This document shows, one piece after another, positions 47,674-55,960 of a DNA stretch of 64,000 bases. Every line of letters starts with the position of its first letter. Position 1 is the first letter of the stretch. This DNA is from Pseudomonas ovata. Lineage in GTDB: Bacteria > Pseudomonadota > Gammaproteobacteria > Pseudomonadales > Pseudomonadaceae. The notes below the pieces were generated by a model that did no database searches, had not been told where the DNA came from, and saw nothing but the letters and a program-made list of their open reading frames with translations. The position numbers and the translations under genes were made by a program. Location of the stretch: NCBI RefSeq assembly GCF_003131185.1, contig NZ_QFFU01000007.1, positions 186,001 through 250,000 of the forward strand. The letters are read 5' to 3'.

Positions 47674-48311
47674 GGCATTGCTCCAAAATGGGTGGTGAAC
47701 AGGGTGGAAATGGATTTCAGCTCTTCCACGATCACCGTGGCCTCGCTGCCGCCATCACGGCGCAGCGCTGGAAAGCCGAGCGAAGCGACAGCTGCCGCCT
47801 CCTTCTGCGAAAAGCCCATGCGTTCTCGCAGAGCATTTTCGAAAAGTCTGATATCTGATTTGACGCTGAGTACCTGGGCCTCTGGATTCATCCCAAAGGG
47901 CACAAAAGAGGCTTCCCATAGCTCAGCCTCCTTAATGACACGCACGCGGCGCCCTGCCCGCTCCTCAAAGTCAGCCTTGAGGGTGTTGAACCCGATCGAC
48001 ATGCTGTCGAGCACCTCTGACTTCATGAGCTCGTAAGCATCGCGGGCATAGCTGACGGCCAGATTGACCTTGCCCTTGACCAGCAGGCCATGGTCATCCT
48101 GTTCGTAGTCGGCCAGTCCAACCAGACGTGTGAGATCGTGATAAAGCGCCAGTTTCAACTTGCCCGCGCGGGTCGCCTTCACCCTTGTAAAGGCACCAGG
48201 CAGAATGACGTCATCACCCAGGTCCACATTGTTGAAAACCGCTGCGTAGCCTTCGAAATTGCCGGCTTCGTCGACTGCTTTCAGTTCGAAAGGCGCCTCA
48301 ATCTTTGACAT
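47670..48311 (-). CDS. HK97 family prohead protease
   Basis: 213 residues from ATG 48311 (MSKIEAPFELKAVDEAGNFEGYAAVFNN in pieces). Motifs ALYHDLTRLVG (catalytic His) and MKSEVLDSMSIGFNT (catalytic Ser) mark the U35 prohead protease family. It trims the capsid delta domain during maturation. Start overlaps the portal gene by 14 bases. Confidence 0.92.
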   Translation of the reverse strand: MSKIEAPFELKAVDEAGNFEGYAAVFNNVDLGDDVILPGAFTRVKATRAGKLKLALYHDLTRLVGLADYEQDDHGLLVKGKVNLAVSYARDAYELMKSEVLDSMSIGFNTLKADFEERAGRRVRVIKEAELWEASFVPFGMNPEAQVLSVKSDIRLFENALRERMGFSQKEAAAVASLGFPALRRDGGSEATVIVEELKSISTLFTTHFGAMP

Positions 48312-49512
48312 TTGTCTGCATCTCCCACCGGGTGACCCGGCCGTATTCATCGCCCGTAAGCGGAGGCAGGTTTTCTTTTTCCCGAACCTCGTTGGTGGTC
48401 ATCCATCCTGATCCGCCAGAGCCGCCCAGCGCGGCCTGGTAATAGGTGGCGCGGCCAGCACTGTCGGCACGCAGCAGGCCCTCGACCATGAATTCGACGA
48501 ATCGGGAGGTTGATCGGTAAAGCTTGTCGTTCAGTTCGTCCTCAACCACATCGATATACGGCTTGAGACCGAACGTGATGAACCCGGTGAGCTGTTGTTC
48601 CAGGTTCGATCCCATAATCGAGGTTTTGCCTGCGCGGTTGGCCAGCCACAGCGGCACGCCGTAGATGCCGGCGAGTGCCTCTTCCTGGAACTGCTGGGAC
48701 TCGATGAATTGCGCGTCCCGCTGGCTGATGCCGGCAGGCTGTATCTTCGGATTACCCTGGAGGATGGCCATCTTGCCGATGTCATCGACGTCGCCCTGGC
48801 GGATGTCGGGGAATTTCTCCATGACCTGAGCCTGCTGAACCTTTGTCAGGAACTGCTCATAGATCACGTAACCGCCAGTGAACCCGCCCTTGCGCATGAA
48901 ACGCGCCGACCATTGCTGCCCTGCTTTGGCCAAGCCCATTGTTTCGGCCTGATATTCAATCGGAGAAAGTCCAACGACTCCATCCAGACTGAACAGCTTG
49001 AAGTGCAGCATGTTCTCTGGCGAGACCGGGAATGGCGCGCCACTTTTCGGCGAAACCATGTAGAGCAGATCGTCATCCGTGTCGATGGTGACGGTGTCGT
49101 GCCCCAACGGAATCAGGCCTATGGGCACACCATTGCGATTACGCTCGATCAACGCAAAGGCGTTGCCGCGCAGGGCCATGTTCACGACCACAAACTTCAA
49201 GAAAGTCAGCATCGTCATGTAGGGGTTTGGCTTGCGCAGCAGCTTGAGAGCGCCGTCTTTGCCTATGACCAACGCTCGTCCACCGTCTTTGTCATCGTAA
49301 AGCTTGAGCGGGAGCCCGCTCAGTGACTCAGACAGGATCTTTACGCATGACCACACCATGCTGATCGAAAGCGCGGTCTTGGTGGTGACCTTGACGCCTG
49401 ATTTGGTGCGCCTGCCTCCTACTTCCATATCTACTTCGACGTAATCCCCAGTCTTGGGATCGGTGTAGCCGAAAAAGCTCCAGGTACTGGGGTTGTACCA
49501 ACGAAATGCCAT
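48298..49512 (-). CDS. Portal protein
   Basis: 404 residues of HK97 portal type: ALSISMVWSCVKILSESLSGLPL, MTMLTFLKFVVVNMALRGNAF, AGIYGVPLWLANRAGKTS and LEQQLTGFITFGLKPYIDVVEDELN are family landmarks. It forms the dodecameric DNA channel at one vertex. Confidence 0.94.
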   Translation of the reverse strand: MAFRWYNPSTWSFFGYTDPKTGDYVEVDMEVGGRRTKSGVKVTTKTALSISMVWSCVKILSESLSGLPLKLYDDKDGGRALVIGKDGALKLLRKPNPYMTMLTFLKFVVVNMALRGNAFALIERNRNGVPIGLIPLGHDTVTIDTDDDLLYMVSPKSGAPFPVSPENMLHFKLFSLDGVVGLSPIEYQAETMGLAKAGQQWSARFMRKGGFTGGYVIYEQFLTKVQQAQVMEKFPDIRQGDVDDIGKMAILQGNPKIQPAGISQRDAQFIESQQFQEEALAGIYGVPLWLANRAGKTSIMGSNLEQQLTGFITFGLKPYIDVVEDELNDKLYRSTSRFVEFMVEGLLRADSAGRATYYQAALGGSGGSGWMTTNEVREKENLPPLTGDEYGRVTRWEMQTNVKD

Positions 49513-49514
49513 AG

Positions 49515-51194
49515 TCAGCCTACTAATCCGAAGAATCCGTTATTGAGGTAGTCATCCATTCCGCCGCGCGCCTCTGGGTTGAGTGCCATCAGCGAAACGG
49601 CGTTGAAAGTTGCCATCAGCGGGTCAATTTTTGCCGTGCCGGATGCCTGCTTTGTGATCAGGAAGGCATTCGCCGAAGGCACGCCTTTTGCGTTACCGCA
49701 CGCCCACGCCATAAGAGGCTGGCCGCAGTGAAACATCGAGCCATCGGCAAGGCGGCGCTCTGTGGTTTTGATCGCACCGGTCAACTTCCAGCCCTGCGAG
49801 ATCCCAAGCACCTGGCTTTCCTCGATCCCTACATCTGCCAGGGCATCAAGAACAGCACCAATACCCGCCGGATCGAGCCCAACCTTATCCAGCAGCCCTG
49901 CGTCATTGATTCGCGCGACAATGGCGGCGAGCTGGTCGACGTCGTCGCCAATTTTCTCCACGATGGTCAAGTCACCGGCGGCTTCAAGATCGCGAAGGCG
50001 TGGCGCTTCGGACTTTCGCCTCTCCAGCACAGAGGGGTGGGCCCAGGCATGGGCCCAGTGGAGCCAAATACGCGAATCACGAACCCTGCCGATTACAGCC
50101 AGGCCCAGTAGATCGTCGAGACCGCCGCCGTCGCCGCCGACCACCATGACTTCACATTGCTCAAGCATCTGATCTAGCGTCAGCCCTTCCTTGGCCTGTA
50201 TTTCCCAGAAGTCCGCACCAACCCAGCTATCCGACATCAGTGCCAGGCCAATCTCGATATTCAGGTGCTTGGCCAAAAAGCCTCGAATCTCGGCTTCACC
50301 GTCAATTTCTGCCTGCATGAACAAGCGATTGAGCGTCGGCCTGTCCACCGAGTACCCAATATTTGGATTCACCAGGTGGAAGTTTTCCGGGCGGCGGGCC
50401 TCACCGCTTTTGATCATGTCCTGAGGAAACTCATAAATGACCGGCAGAAAGCGGTTGTCATCGATCCGGCCATCGCGGACACCGCGCGCGTAGGTCAGCT
50501 TCGACTTGAATACGCCGGCCGGAGGCTCGTTTGACTGGGTGGTTAGCCAGATGATGAAACCTTCAGGCCGTGAGAGAAGGCCACCGGTTGCCTCCCGAAT
50601 CATGTCCGCTGCTTTGGGGTTCTTGCCAAACAACCAGGCCTCGTCGATCAGCACACCAACGGCTTTTTTACCACCCACTACATCGCTATCAGCGGAGACG
50701 ACCTTGAGCGTGGCGCCTGTCTCACGATGTGTGATCAGCCGCAGGTGCGGCTGCACATGCAATAGGTCTTTCAATTCATCGTCATTGCTGACCATGTCTT
50801 TGGCAGGGTTGAACGAGTTGTCTGCAATCTCCTTCGTCGGCGCCAAGATGATGAATTCAGCTGACATGCGCCAATTGCGGATCAGTGCGGTGAGCATGAT
50901 TGCTGCGGCCACCGTTGACTTGCTGTTCTTCTTGGGGATGCACAGCATGTACTCGCGTATCAGCCGCTCACCGGTTTCCGTGTTGTAGCTGCCAAAGACG
51001 GCGCCTGCAAAGGCCAGTACCCACGGAGCGCAAGCCGCTTCAATTGTGGGGCTACCTGGGGCGTCGACAATCTTTAGCCCCTTGAAGACCTCAAGGCTTT
51101 CTGCTGCCTCGTTCGGAAACAGCGGTGCCGGAATAATGGATTCGCAGGCAGCCAGACGCTTCCACCAGTCAGGGCAGGCGGTGGTCCAGAGCAT
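49515..51194 (-). CDS. terL: Terminase large subunit
   Basis: 559 residues. ATPase: Walker A variant CIPKKNSKSTVAAA and Walker B VGVLIDEAWLFG. Nuclease: acidic motifs MVVGGDGGGLDDL and KVGLDPAGIGAVLDAL in the C-terminal third. It belongs to the HK97-like Terminase_1 group, which cuts cos ends and pumps DNA. Directly follows the small subunit gene. Confidence 0.95.
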   Translation of the reverse strand: MLWTTACPDWWKRLAACESIIPAPLFPNEAAESLEVFKGLKIVDAPGSPTIEAACAPWVLAFAGAVFGSYNTETGERLIREYMLCIPKKNSKSTVAAAIMLTALIRNWRMSAEFIILAPTKEIADNSFNPAKDMVSNDDELKDLLHVQPHLRLITHRETGATLKVVSADSDVVGGKKAVGVLIDEAWLFGKNPKAADMIREATGGLLSRPEGFIIWLTTQSNEPPAGVFKSKLTYARGVRDGRIDDNRFLPVIYEFPQDMIKSGEARRPENFHLVNPNIGYSVDRPTLNRLFMQAEIDGEAEIRGFLAKHLNIEIGLALMSDSWVGADFWEIQAKEGLTLDQMLEQCEVMVVGGDGGGLDDLLGLAVIGRVRDSRIWLHWAHAWAHPSVLERRKSEAPRLRDLEAAGDLTIVEKIGDDVDQLAAIVARINDAGLLDKVGLDPAGIGAVLDALADVGIEESQVLGISQGWKLTGAIKTTERRLADGSMFHCGQPLMAWACGNAKGVPSANAFLITKQASGTAKIDPLMATFNAVSLMALNPEARGGMDDYLNNGFFGLVG

Positions 51195-51197
51195 GAC

Positions 51198-51674
51198 TTA
51201 TCCCTTTACGACGGTCAGTGGTGGGCGGCTTTGGGAGTACCGGCCTTTTCCAGCATTTTTGGCAGCATCAGCCTTCGCATCCTTTTTGCCCTGGTCAGCG
51301 ACCTTGCCGTGCTTGTAAGGCATAAGAGCTTTTGCGGCTTCCAGGCGCATGCGAAGGTCAGCATCACCGGAGTTCATGAGTTCGGTCAGGAAGATTTGGG
51401 GGTCTTCTGTTTCGGCAAAACTCGGAGCGTCGGGCGCCCCGTCCTCGGGGCACTTGGCTTTAACTTTTTGGCTAGGTTTAACTTTTGTACTGCTGGCCGC
51501 TTTCTGATGAAGATGATTGCCAAATTCAGCCAGCACATCTGCATCCTTTGCCAGCTTGGAACCCGCTTGCGACGCGGTTTTTTCGGAATACCCGGCAGAA
51601 ATTGCCGCCTCACGATTTGAGGCGCCCGACAGCAGAGCGTCAACAAACCGCCGCTTTTTGTCGGTTAAAGCCAT
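51198..51674 (-). CDS. terS: Terminase small subunit
   Basis: 158 residues from ATG 51674 (MALTDKKRRFVDALLSGASN). Helix-turn-helix GASNREAAISAGYSEKTASQAGSKL recognises DNA at the packaging site. A Lys/Ser-rich linker leads to the oligomerisation part. The upstream frame extension is not used because the ATG matches the family start. Confidence 0.9.
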   Translation of the reverse strand: MALTDKKRRFVDALLSGASNREAAISAGYSEKTASQAGSKLAKDADVLAEFGNHLHQKAASSTKVKPSQKVKAKCPEDGAPDAPSFAETEDPQIFLTELMNSGDADLRMRLEAAKALMPYKHGKVADQGKKDAKADAAKNAGKGRYSQSRPPLTVVKG

Positions 51675-51874
51675 GGTTAACTTTTCCGTAAACGGGGAAA
51701 AAATGTATGCGTGGGAGGGGGCGCGGTCTAGAAGCAAATACAGCCCTATATTTTAACCCCCCCCATCCGCTCAAATATGAATAATTCTCAATTACAAATA
51801 AGAAATATACTTATCAGTAAAAGTCAAGCAAATTTGCAAAATAAATTCATTTATTTTTGATATTGGTTCTCATT
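51675..51874. other. AT-rich gap between HNH and terminase genes, candidate cos region
   Basis: No gene is visible in these 200 bases. Base composition drops sharply in GC relative to the rest of the prophage, apart from an eight-C run at 51757-51764. In HK97-like phages the cos site lies between the HNH gene and terS. Confidence 0.45.
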
Positions 51875-52207
51875 TCACCTATTGCCAGCCTCTTCAGCCT
51901 GCTTGGTAGAGTCATGGCACGGCTTGCACAGGGACTGCCAGTTTGAGCGGTCCCAGAACAACTCCTGATCGCCCTGATGAGGAATGCGGTGATCGACTAC
52001 ACCGGCAGCAGTTGTGCGCCCTAAACGCTCGCAGTAGACGCACAGCGGGTTGTCACGCAGATAGACTTCACGAGCTTTCTGCCATTTGTAACCGTAACCA
52101 CGCTCGGTACTTGTCTTGCCTGATCGCCAACTTACCGCGCCAGTCGCAGGGATTCGTGAGGTCACGGACTCCTTTAGCCTGGGCTTAAGTGTCTTGAGCC
52201 TGCCCAT
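51875..52207 (-). CDS. HNH endonuclease (packaging-associated)
   Basis: 110 residues with zinc pairs CVYC and CKPC framing the HNH core (GVVDHRIPHQGDQELFWDRSNWQSLC). HNH proteins in this position assist the terminase in cos cleavage in HK97-type phages. Its start overlaps the preceding stop. Confidence 0.9.
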   Translation of the reverse strand: MGRLKTLKPRLKESVTSRIPATGAVSWRSGKTSTERGYGYKWQKAREVYLRDNPLCVYCERLGRTTAAGVVDHRIPHQGDQELFWDRSNWQSLCKPCHDSTKQAEEAGNR

Positions 52208-52395
52208 CAGCCCGCACCGGGGATTGGGGAGCCACTCAGATAGTTCATTGGCTGCTGTTCATCCTCAAGCCCTTGATCGTCAGCCAAGGCCTCGATCAGC
52301 GCTATCTGGTTGCTTTGCATCTGCTTGAGCAGGCTGGTTTGGGCTACTTGCTCGGCCAGGATCTGTTCCAGCAAAGAGACTGCGCGCTCGTTCAT
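52207..52395 (-). CDS. Small hypothetical phage protein
   Basis: 62 residues from ATG 52395 (MNERAVSLLEQILAEQVAQ) with AGGTGGC seven bases upstream. It is mostly one amphipathic helix, Gln-rich, possibly a coiled coil. Coupled to the HNH gene. Confidence 0.6.
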   Translation of the reverse strand: MNERAVSLLEQILAEQVAQTSLLKQMQSNQIALIEALADDQGLEDEQQPMNYLSGSPIPGAG

Positions 52396-52458
52396 ATGCC
52401 ACCTGTGTCCACTTACTGATTCTCTCGCGCCGTGCGGCGCATCCACTGCATGCCATAC

Positions 52459-52632
52459 CTACTCCACTACACAGCAAGGCCAGATCGACCGAGCGTAAGC
52501 CAGGGCCTCAGCGTGGCCGTGATCCTCTGGCATGATCATTGGGAAAGGTGGGTAGCCTGGAGTTCGAACGAGCCATGCCTTCTTTACTTGCTCTGGCTGC
52601 GCACGATCTGAGCGTCCACCTGGTCTGCACAT
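52459..52632 (-). CDS. Small hypothetical phage protein
   Basis: About 57 residues if ATG 52632 is used. The C-terminal part WLVRTPGYPPFPMIMPEDHGHAEALAYARSIWP in pieces reads like a real conserved short domain. It overlaps the end of the Rz1 gene by 49 bases, and the start is uncertain. Confidence 0.45.
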   Translation of the reverse strand: MCRPGGRSDRAQPEQVKKAWLVRTPGYPPFPMIMPEDHGHAEALAYARSIWPCCVVE

Positions 52633-52850
52633 GTGTCGAGCAGATTGATTGCTCGATCCTTCAAGGCCCATACATCACCGTTCAATTGCAGATCGGCATC
52701 GGCATCGCTGACTCGCTCACATGGCACCAACTCAGGTGGCTCAATTCGAACGGCGGTTGTCTTTGTTACCACCGGTGCTGCGCAGGCCGTCAGGCAGAGG
52801 CTGAGCAGCCCAGTCACGAACCGGCTTGCTGTTGCGCTTGAGTTTTTCAA
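52584..52850 (-). CDS. o-spanin Rz1-like lipoprotein (late promoter-proximal copy)
   Basis: 88 residues from TTG 52850: basic N-terminus, hydrophobic FVTGLLSLCLTACAAP with lipobox CLTAC. Starts inside the Rz gene in another frame and runs past its end. The mature region (IEPPELVPCERVSDADADLQL) differs from the 30.7 kb Rz1. Confidence 0.66.
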   Translation of the reverse strand: MKNSSATASRFVTGLLSLCLTACAAPVVTKTTAVRIEPPELVPCERVSDADADLQLNGDVWALKDRAINLLDTCADQVDAQIVRSQSK

Positions 52851-53157
52851 AGTCTGCCCTCGCCTGTCTGGCTTTCGTTTCGCTGGCCTGCAACCGCTTG
52901 GCCAGATCGGCCTGATAGTCGGCATTGCGCTTGGCCTCGGCCCGCAGTGTGGTGATGGTGGCCTGGCTCTCGACGTTGGCAGCGACTGCATCAGCCCTGC
53001 TCTTTGTCTCGATGGCCAGGTCACCTTGTAGCGTGACGACTCGGACCTGCTGGATAGCGATCAGCAAAGCCATCACGATCGTGATCACTAGCGCGACTGC
53101 GATGACGCGCATCACCCCGCCGACCTTGGTCGCGGCGGCTACAGGTTCGAGGCTCAT
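52741..53157 (-). CDS. i-spanin Rz-like protein (late promoter-proximal copy)
   Basis: 138 residues: N-terminal membrane helix MRVIAVALVITIVMALLIAI, then coiled coil (TKSRADAVAANVESQATITTL, AKRLQASETKARQARADFEKL). ATG 53157 overlaps the holin stop. It encodes the second spanin system of this prophage. Confidence 0.72.
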   Translation of the reverse strand: MSLEPVAAATKVGGVMRVIAVALVITIVMALLIAIQQVRVVTLQGDLAIETKSRADAVAANVESQATITTLRAEAKRNADYQADLAKRLQASETKARQARADFEKLKRNSKPVRDWAAQPLPDGLRSTGGNKDNRRSN

Positions 53158-53468
53158 ACCGAATCCACCTTGCGATTGAGGAAGCGCATCAGAAACTCCC
53201 GCATCACAGTGACGCCAAGAAAGCCGATGGCGCCGCCGGCAACAATGGATGCGCTGGCTGGCCACTCCATCCACTCGATGACGATGGACGCCACGAGACT
53301 GAGGCAGCCGCAGATCAGCGATTCAAGAATGACGCGCCAAGGCTTGGTCCCCGGAGCGTCGTACAGCACCCGCAGGAATGAAATGACGGTCGCCATAATT
53401 ACCCCCTGCCACAGCGGATCAGAGAGGGCCAACCAGATTCGGGCCCAGGTGTCTGGTTTGTCAGGCAT
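53154..53468 (-). CDS. Holin, lambda family
   Basis: 104 residues from ATG 53468 (MPDKPDTWARIWLALSDPLW). Three membrane segments are visible: VIMATVISFLRVLY, ILESLICGCLSLVASIVIEW and SIVAGGAIGFLGVTVMREFL. This matches the phage holin family beginning MP.KPD.W, which opens the inner membrane for the endolysin. First gene after the late terminator. Confidence 0.82.
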   Translation of the reverse strand: MPDKPDTWARIWLALSDPLWQGVIMATVISFLRVLYDAPGTKPWRVILESLICGCLSLVASIVIEWMEWPASASIVAGGAIGFLGVTVMREFLMRFLNRKVDSV

Positions 53469-53540
53469 ATGAGCATCCGGTAGCCGTAAACGAAAAAGGC
53501 CCGCCGAATGGCGAGCCTCTGTAATAAAAATCAGAAAACA

Positions 53541-53569
53541 AAAAACCCAGCACGATGGCTGGGCTTTTT
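53541..53569 (-). terminator. Promoter-proximal late terminator (tR'-like)
   Basis: Stem AAAAACCCAGC/GCTGGGCTTTTT type with a five-base loop and T run on the minus strand. It lies between the late promoter and the holin, where a Q-type antiterminator would be needed for read-through. Confidence 0.8.
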
Positions 53570-53609
53570 CGGTCAATCCTAAATGCGCAGGAATGACAGG
53601 ATGGAAGTA

Positions 53610-53638
53610 ATAATGATGGAACGATGGATCGCTGTCAA
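53610..53638 (-). promoter_or_regulatory. Candidate late promoter (pR'-like)
   Basis: Minus strand: perfect TTGACA (53633-53638), 17-base spacer, CATTAT (53610-53615). It starts 8 bases beyond the stop of the candidate Q gene and points to the lysis and structural genes. Confidence 0.75.
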
Positions 53639-53645
53639 CAGGCCA

Positions 53646-54344
53646 TCAGGCCACGGCCTCTGAAATTATCAGGCCCTCGATATCCAGAATCTCACCTGCA
53701 TGGCACAGCGCCTCATCAACCAATGCGTCCAGAGCGGCGTGGATATTGCGGCGCCATTCACGGCGCGTCGATTCAGGTCGGGCGTCCAAGTCCCAGGTGT
53801 TCATGTCATAGAAGCTCTTGGGCAAGACGATCATATCAGCGGATCGGGATTCGGCCTTCTTGTTATTGGCCCTCCCAGCAGCAAGAGACGCTTTGACCAA
53901 AGCATCGCGGCGCCAGTCTGGTGTATCGACCGGAATAGATACGGTCACATTCTTGCTTACCGCAGGCTCGGCTCCTTTGAGCTTCGGGATTGCCCAGGCA
54001 GTCACAGCCTTGTAAAGAAACAGCGCCGGGGCCGGAGTCGACAACAGCAAGCGCAGATCGGCAATGGCCTGCACCTTCCGTGCCTTGTGCGTGCTGAACT
54101 TTGCCACCAGCGCATTCATGTGCCGCTTCTCAAGACCATGATGCAGGCGCGCTGCTAACCAGCAATCCGCTTGCGTCCGGTCAATAGAACCACCTGGTCC
54201 AGACCGAAACAGCGACGACAGATCACGCTGTTCATCTTCATGAGGGCTGTACAGTTTTTGCCAGGCCTGCTTGCTTGTGTTGTCGATGGCTTCGGCAGCA
54301 AGGGCCGATACGACGCCACCCAGGACGCTTGTGTAAATGCTCAT
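53646..54344 (-). CDS. Candidate late-gene antiterminator (Q position)
   Basis: 232 residues, MSIYTSVLGGVVSALAAEAID at the N-terminus and a basic WRRNIHAALDALVDEALCHAGEI near the end. I do not recognise a named Q family. The assignment rests on position: last gene of the leftward early operon, directly followed by a consensus promoter and a terminator, then holin, as in lambda Q-pR'-tR'-S. Confidence 0.5.
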   Translation of the reverse strand: MSIYTSVLGGVVSALAAEAIDNTSKQAWQKLYSPHEDEQRDLSSLFRSGPGGSIDRTQADCWLAARLHHGLEKRHMNALVAKFSTHKARKVQAIADLRLLLSTPAPALFLYKAVTAWAIPKLKGAEPAVSKNVTVSIPVDTPDWRRDALVKASLAAGRANNKKAESRSADMIVLPKSFYDMNTWDLDARPESTRREWRRNIHAALDALVDEALCHAGEILDIEGLIISEAVA

Positions 54345-54353
54345 GACTTCCCC

Positions 54354-54671
54354 TCAATCCCCGGTGTAATTCGTACCGCCGGCACCGCGACGGTTGTTCT
54401 GTTCGTACTGTTTTTGTGCACCACCAGTTCGGTGGTTCGCCTTGCTGATCTCTGCCAGGGCTTCTCGCAATCGAGCATTCAGCACCGGCACGATTTCGCT
54501 CGGCGAAAGAGGCTGCAGGGTATGGCCGCAGACCCAGCCCGACCCCATGCAGCGCTCGCAATCCATCTCGTGGAAAACGCCAGTCCACGTCCCCTTGCCG
54601 CAGCAGATGCTGCATTCAACGATGAATTTCAGTTCGCGGCGGAGCGCTGGGCCATGACTCTTTTTCAGCAT
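54354..54671 (-). CDS. Zinc-finger protein with DnaJ-like CxxCxGxG motifs
   Basis: 105 residues with CSICCGKGTW and CERCMGSGWVCG, a paired zinc-binding motif of the DnaJ central-domain type. Similar knuckles occur in some phage Q proteins and nin-region proteins, so this could be part of the late activation system instead of the neighbour. It overlaps the recombinase gene stop by seven bases. Confidence 0.6.
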   Translation of the reverse strand: MLKKSHGPALRRELKFIVECSICCGKGTWTGVFHEMDCERCMGSGWVCGHTLQPLSPSEIVPVLNARLREALAEISKANHRTGGAQKQYEQNNRRGAGGTNYTGD

Positions 54672-55960
54672 TTCGATTCCTCCCCTGTTACAGAATCGGG
54701 TAAGGCGTTGTAGGCCGCGCCGTTTGTGGCTTGCAGGGCATTACGTGAATCTGCAAATTTGGTCACTGTAAGGTTGTGGATGTTCTGAAAGCCGATGCCA
54801 TCGAGCCATGCGTGCCAGGTCTCCAGCGCGATCCGGCGCTGATGCATGGCTTGCGTGTGGATGTAGGTGGACGCGATCTTGCCCAGCGAGTGGTTGAGCA
54901 GCATTTCGGCGATGTGCCCGTCGATGCCGAGATCTGTCCAGGCGGTGCGTGAGACTTTGCGCAAATCGTGACTCGACCACTCGCCCTGCCCCAGCCTGAC
55001 GAACACGCTGTTGGCCTGACTCTCGCTCAGCGGCAGGCCCTTGCGATTCGGGAACAGGTACTTGCCGCTGTAGCCTCGGTGTATTTGCGCGGCGCGGTAA
55101 GCGATCAGCAGTGCCTGAGCCTGAGCGGTCAATGGCAGCCGATGCTCTGTGCGAGTCTTCGTGTTTGCGGCCGGAATAAACCACTCGGCTTCAGACAGCG
55201 AAATATCTGCCCAGCAAGCCTGCCGCGTTTCGCCCAGCCGCGTGCCGTGGGCCAGCATCATCAGGGCCAGCACAGCATCACCAGGTGCTCGGCCAAAAGC
55301 TTCACCCAGTTGCTGCATGATTTCCGGCAGTTGCACGGAGCGCAGCGCCGATGGCTTGGCCTTGATCCGGGTATTGGTGAAGTCCTTGAACTGCATACCC
55401 GCCATGGGGTTGCCAGTCACCAGGCCCAGCTTGAGCGCCTGCCTGAGCGCCGCCAGCAGCAGCGCAAACATCTGGCGGATGTATGACAGCGACAGCGTGG
55501 CCTGGGCAGGCCAGATGAATTGCTTATCCAGGCTTGCAGCGTTCAGGTCGGCAATGGCCAAGGTGCCCAGCATGGGCAGAATGTGCTGCTTGATCGCTGA
55601 TCTGGACGTGCTCTTGCGCTTTGCCGAAAGTGAGCGGTCACGGGTCATGCGGTCGTTGTACCAGTTGAGCAACTGACCGACCGTTGCGAATCCGGCGCCG
55701 GCTTTGGCAGCAGGGTCGGACAGCAGGCGCTGACGGATCGCGGGCAGCTCAGCAAGGATCGCAGCAAGCCCAATCTCGGGATAATGCGCCACCGGGGCCC
55801 AGGCCTTGCCCTTGACCAGATACCACGTTGCGCGGGAGCGGTCCTGATGGAATCGCAGGTACAGGCCTGGATATCGGGCATCGCGAATGTCGCGCACGAT
55901 TGGATCGGCAGCCTGACGGCGAATCTCTGCATCACTGAATTTCACAGGGCGAGTGATCAT
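54665..55960 (-). CDS. Tyrosine recombinase within the replication operon
   Basis: 431 residues from ATG 55960 (MITRPVKFSDAEIRRQ). The complete tyrosine-recombinase set is present: R241 (AHGTRLGETRQ), H331-x-x-R334 (SSHDLRKVSRT), H357 (LLNHSLGK) and Y366 (STYIHTQAM), with an N-terminal arm and core-binding helices. It lies between the VRR-NUC nuclease and Q-region genes, not at an attachment site, so its job may be resolution, dimer processing or integration from an unusual position. Confidence 0.85.
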   Translation of the reverse strand: MITRPVKFSDAEIRRQAADPIVRDIRDARYPGLYLRFHQDRSRATWYLVKGKAWAPVAHYPEIGLAAILAELPAIRQRLLSDPAAKAGAGFATVGQLLNWYNDRMTRDRSLSAKRKSTSRSAIKQHILPMLGTLAIADLNAASLDKQFIWPAQATLSLSYIRQMFALLLAALRQALKLGLVTGNPMAGMQFKDFTNTRIKAKPSALRSVQLPEIMQQLGEAFGRAPGDAVLALMMLAHGTRLGETRQACWADISLSEAEWFIPAANTKTRTEHRLPLTAQAQALLIAYRAAQIHRGYSGKYLFPNRKGLPLSESQANSVFVRLGQGEWSSHDLRKVSRTAWTDLGIDGHIAEMLLNHSLGKIASTYIHTQAMHQRRIALETWHAWLDGIGFQNIHNLTVTKFADSRNALQATNGAAYNALPDSVTGEESKC

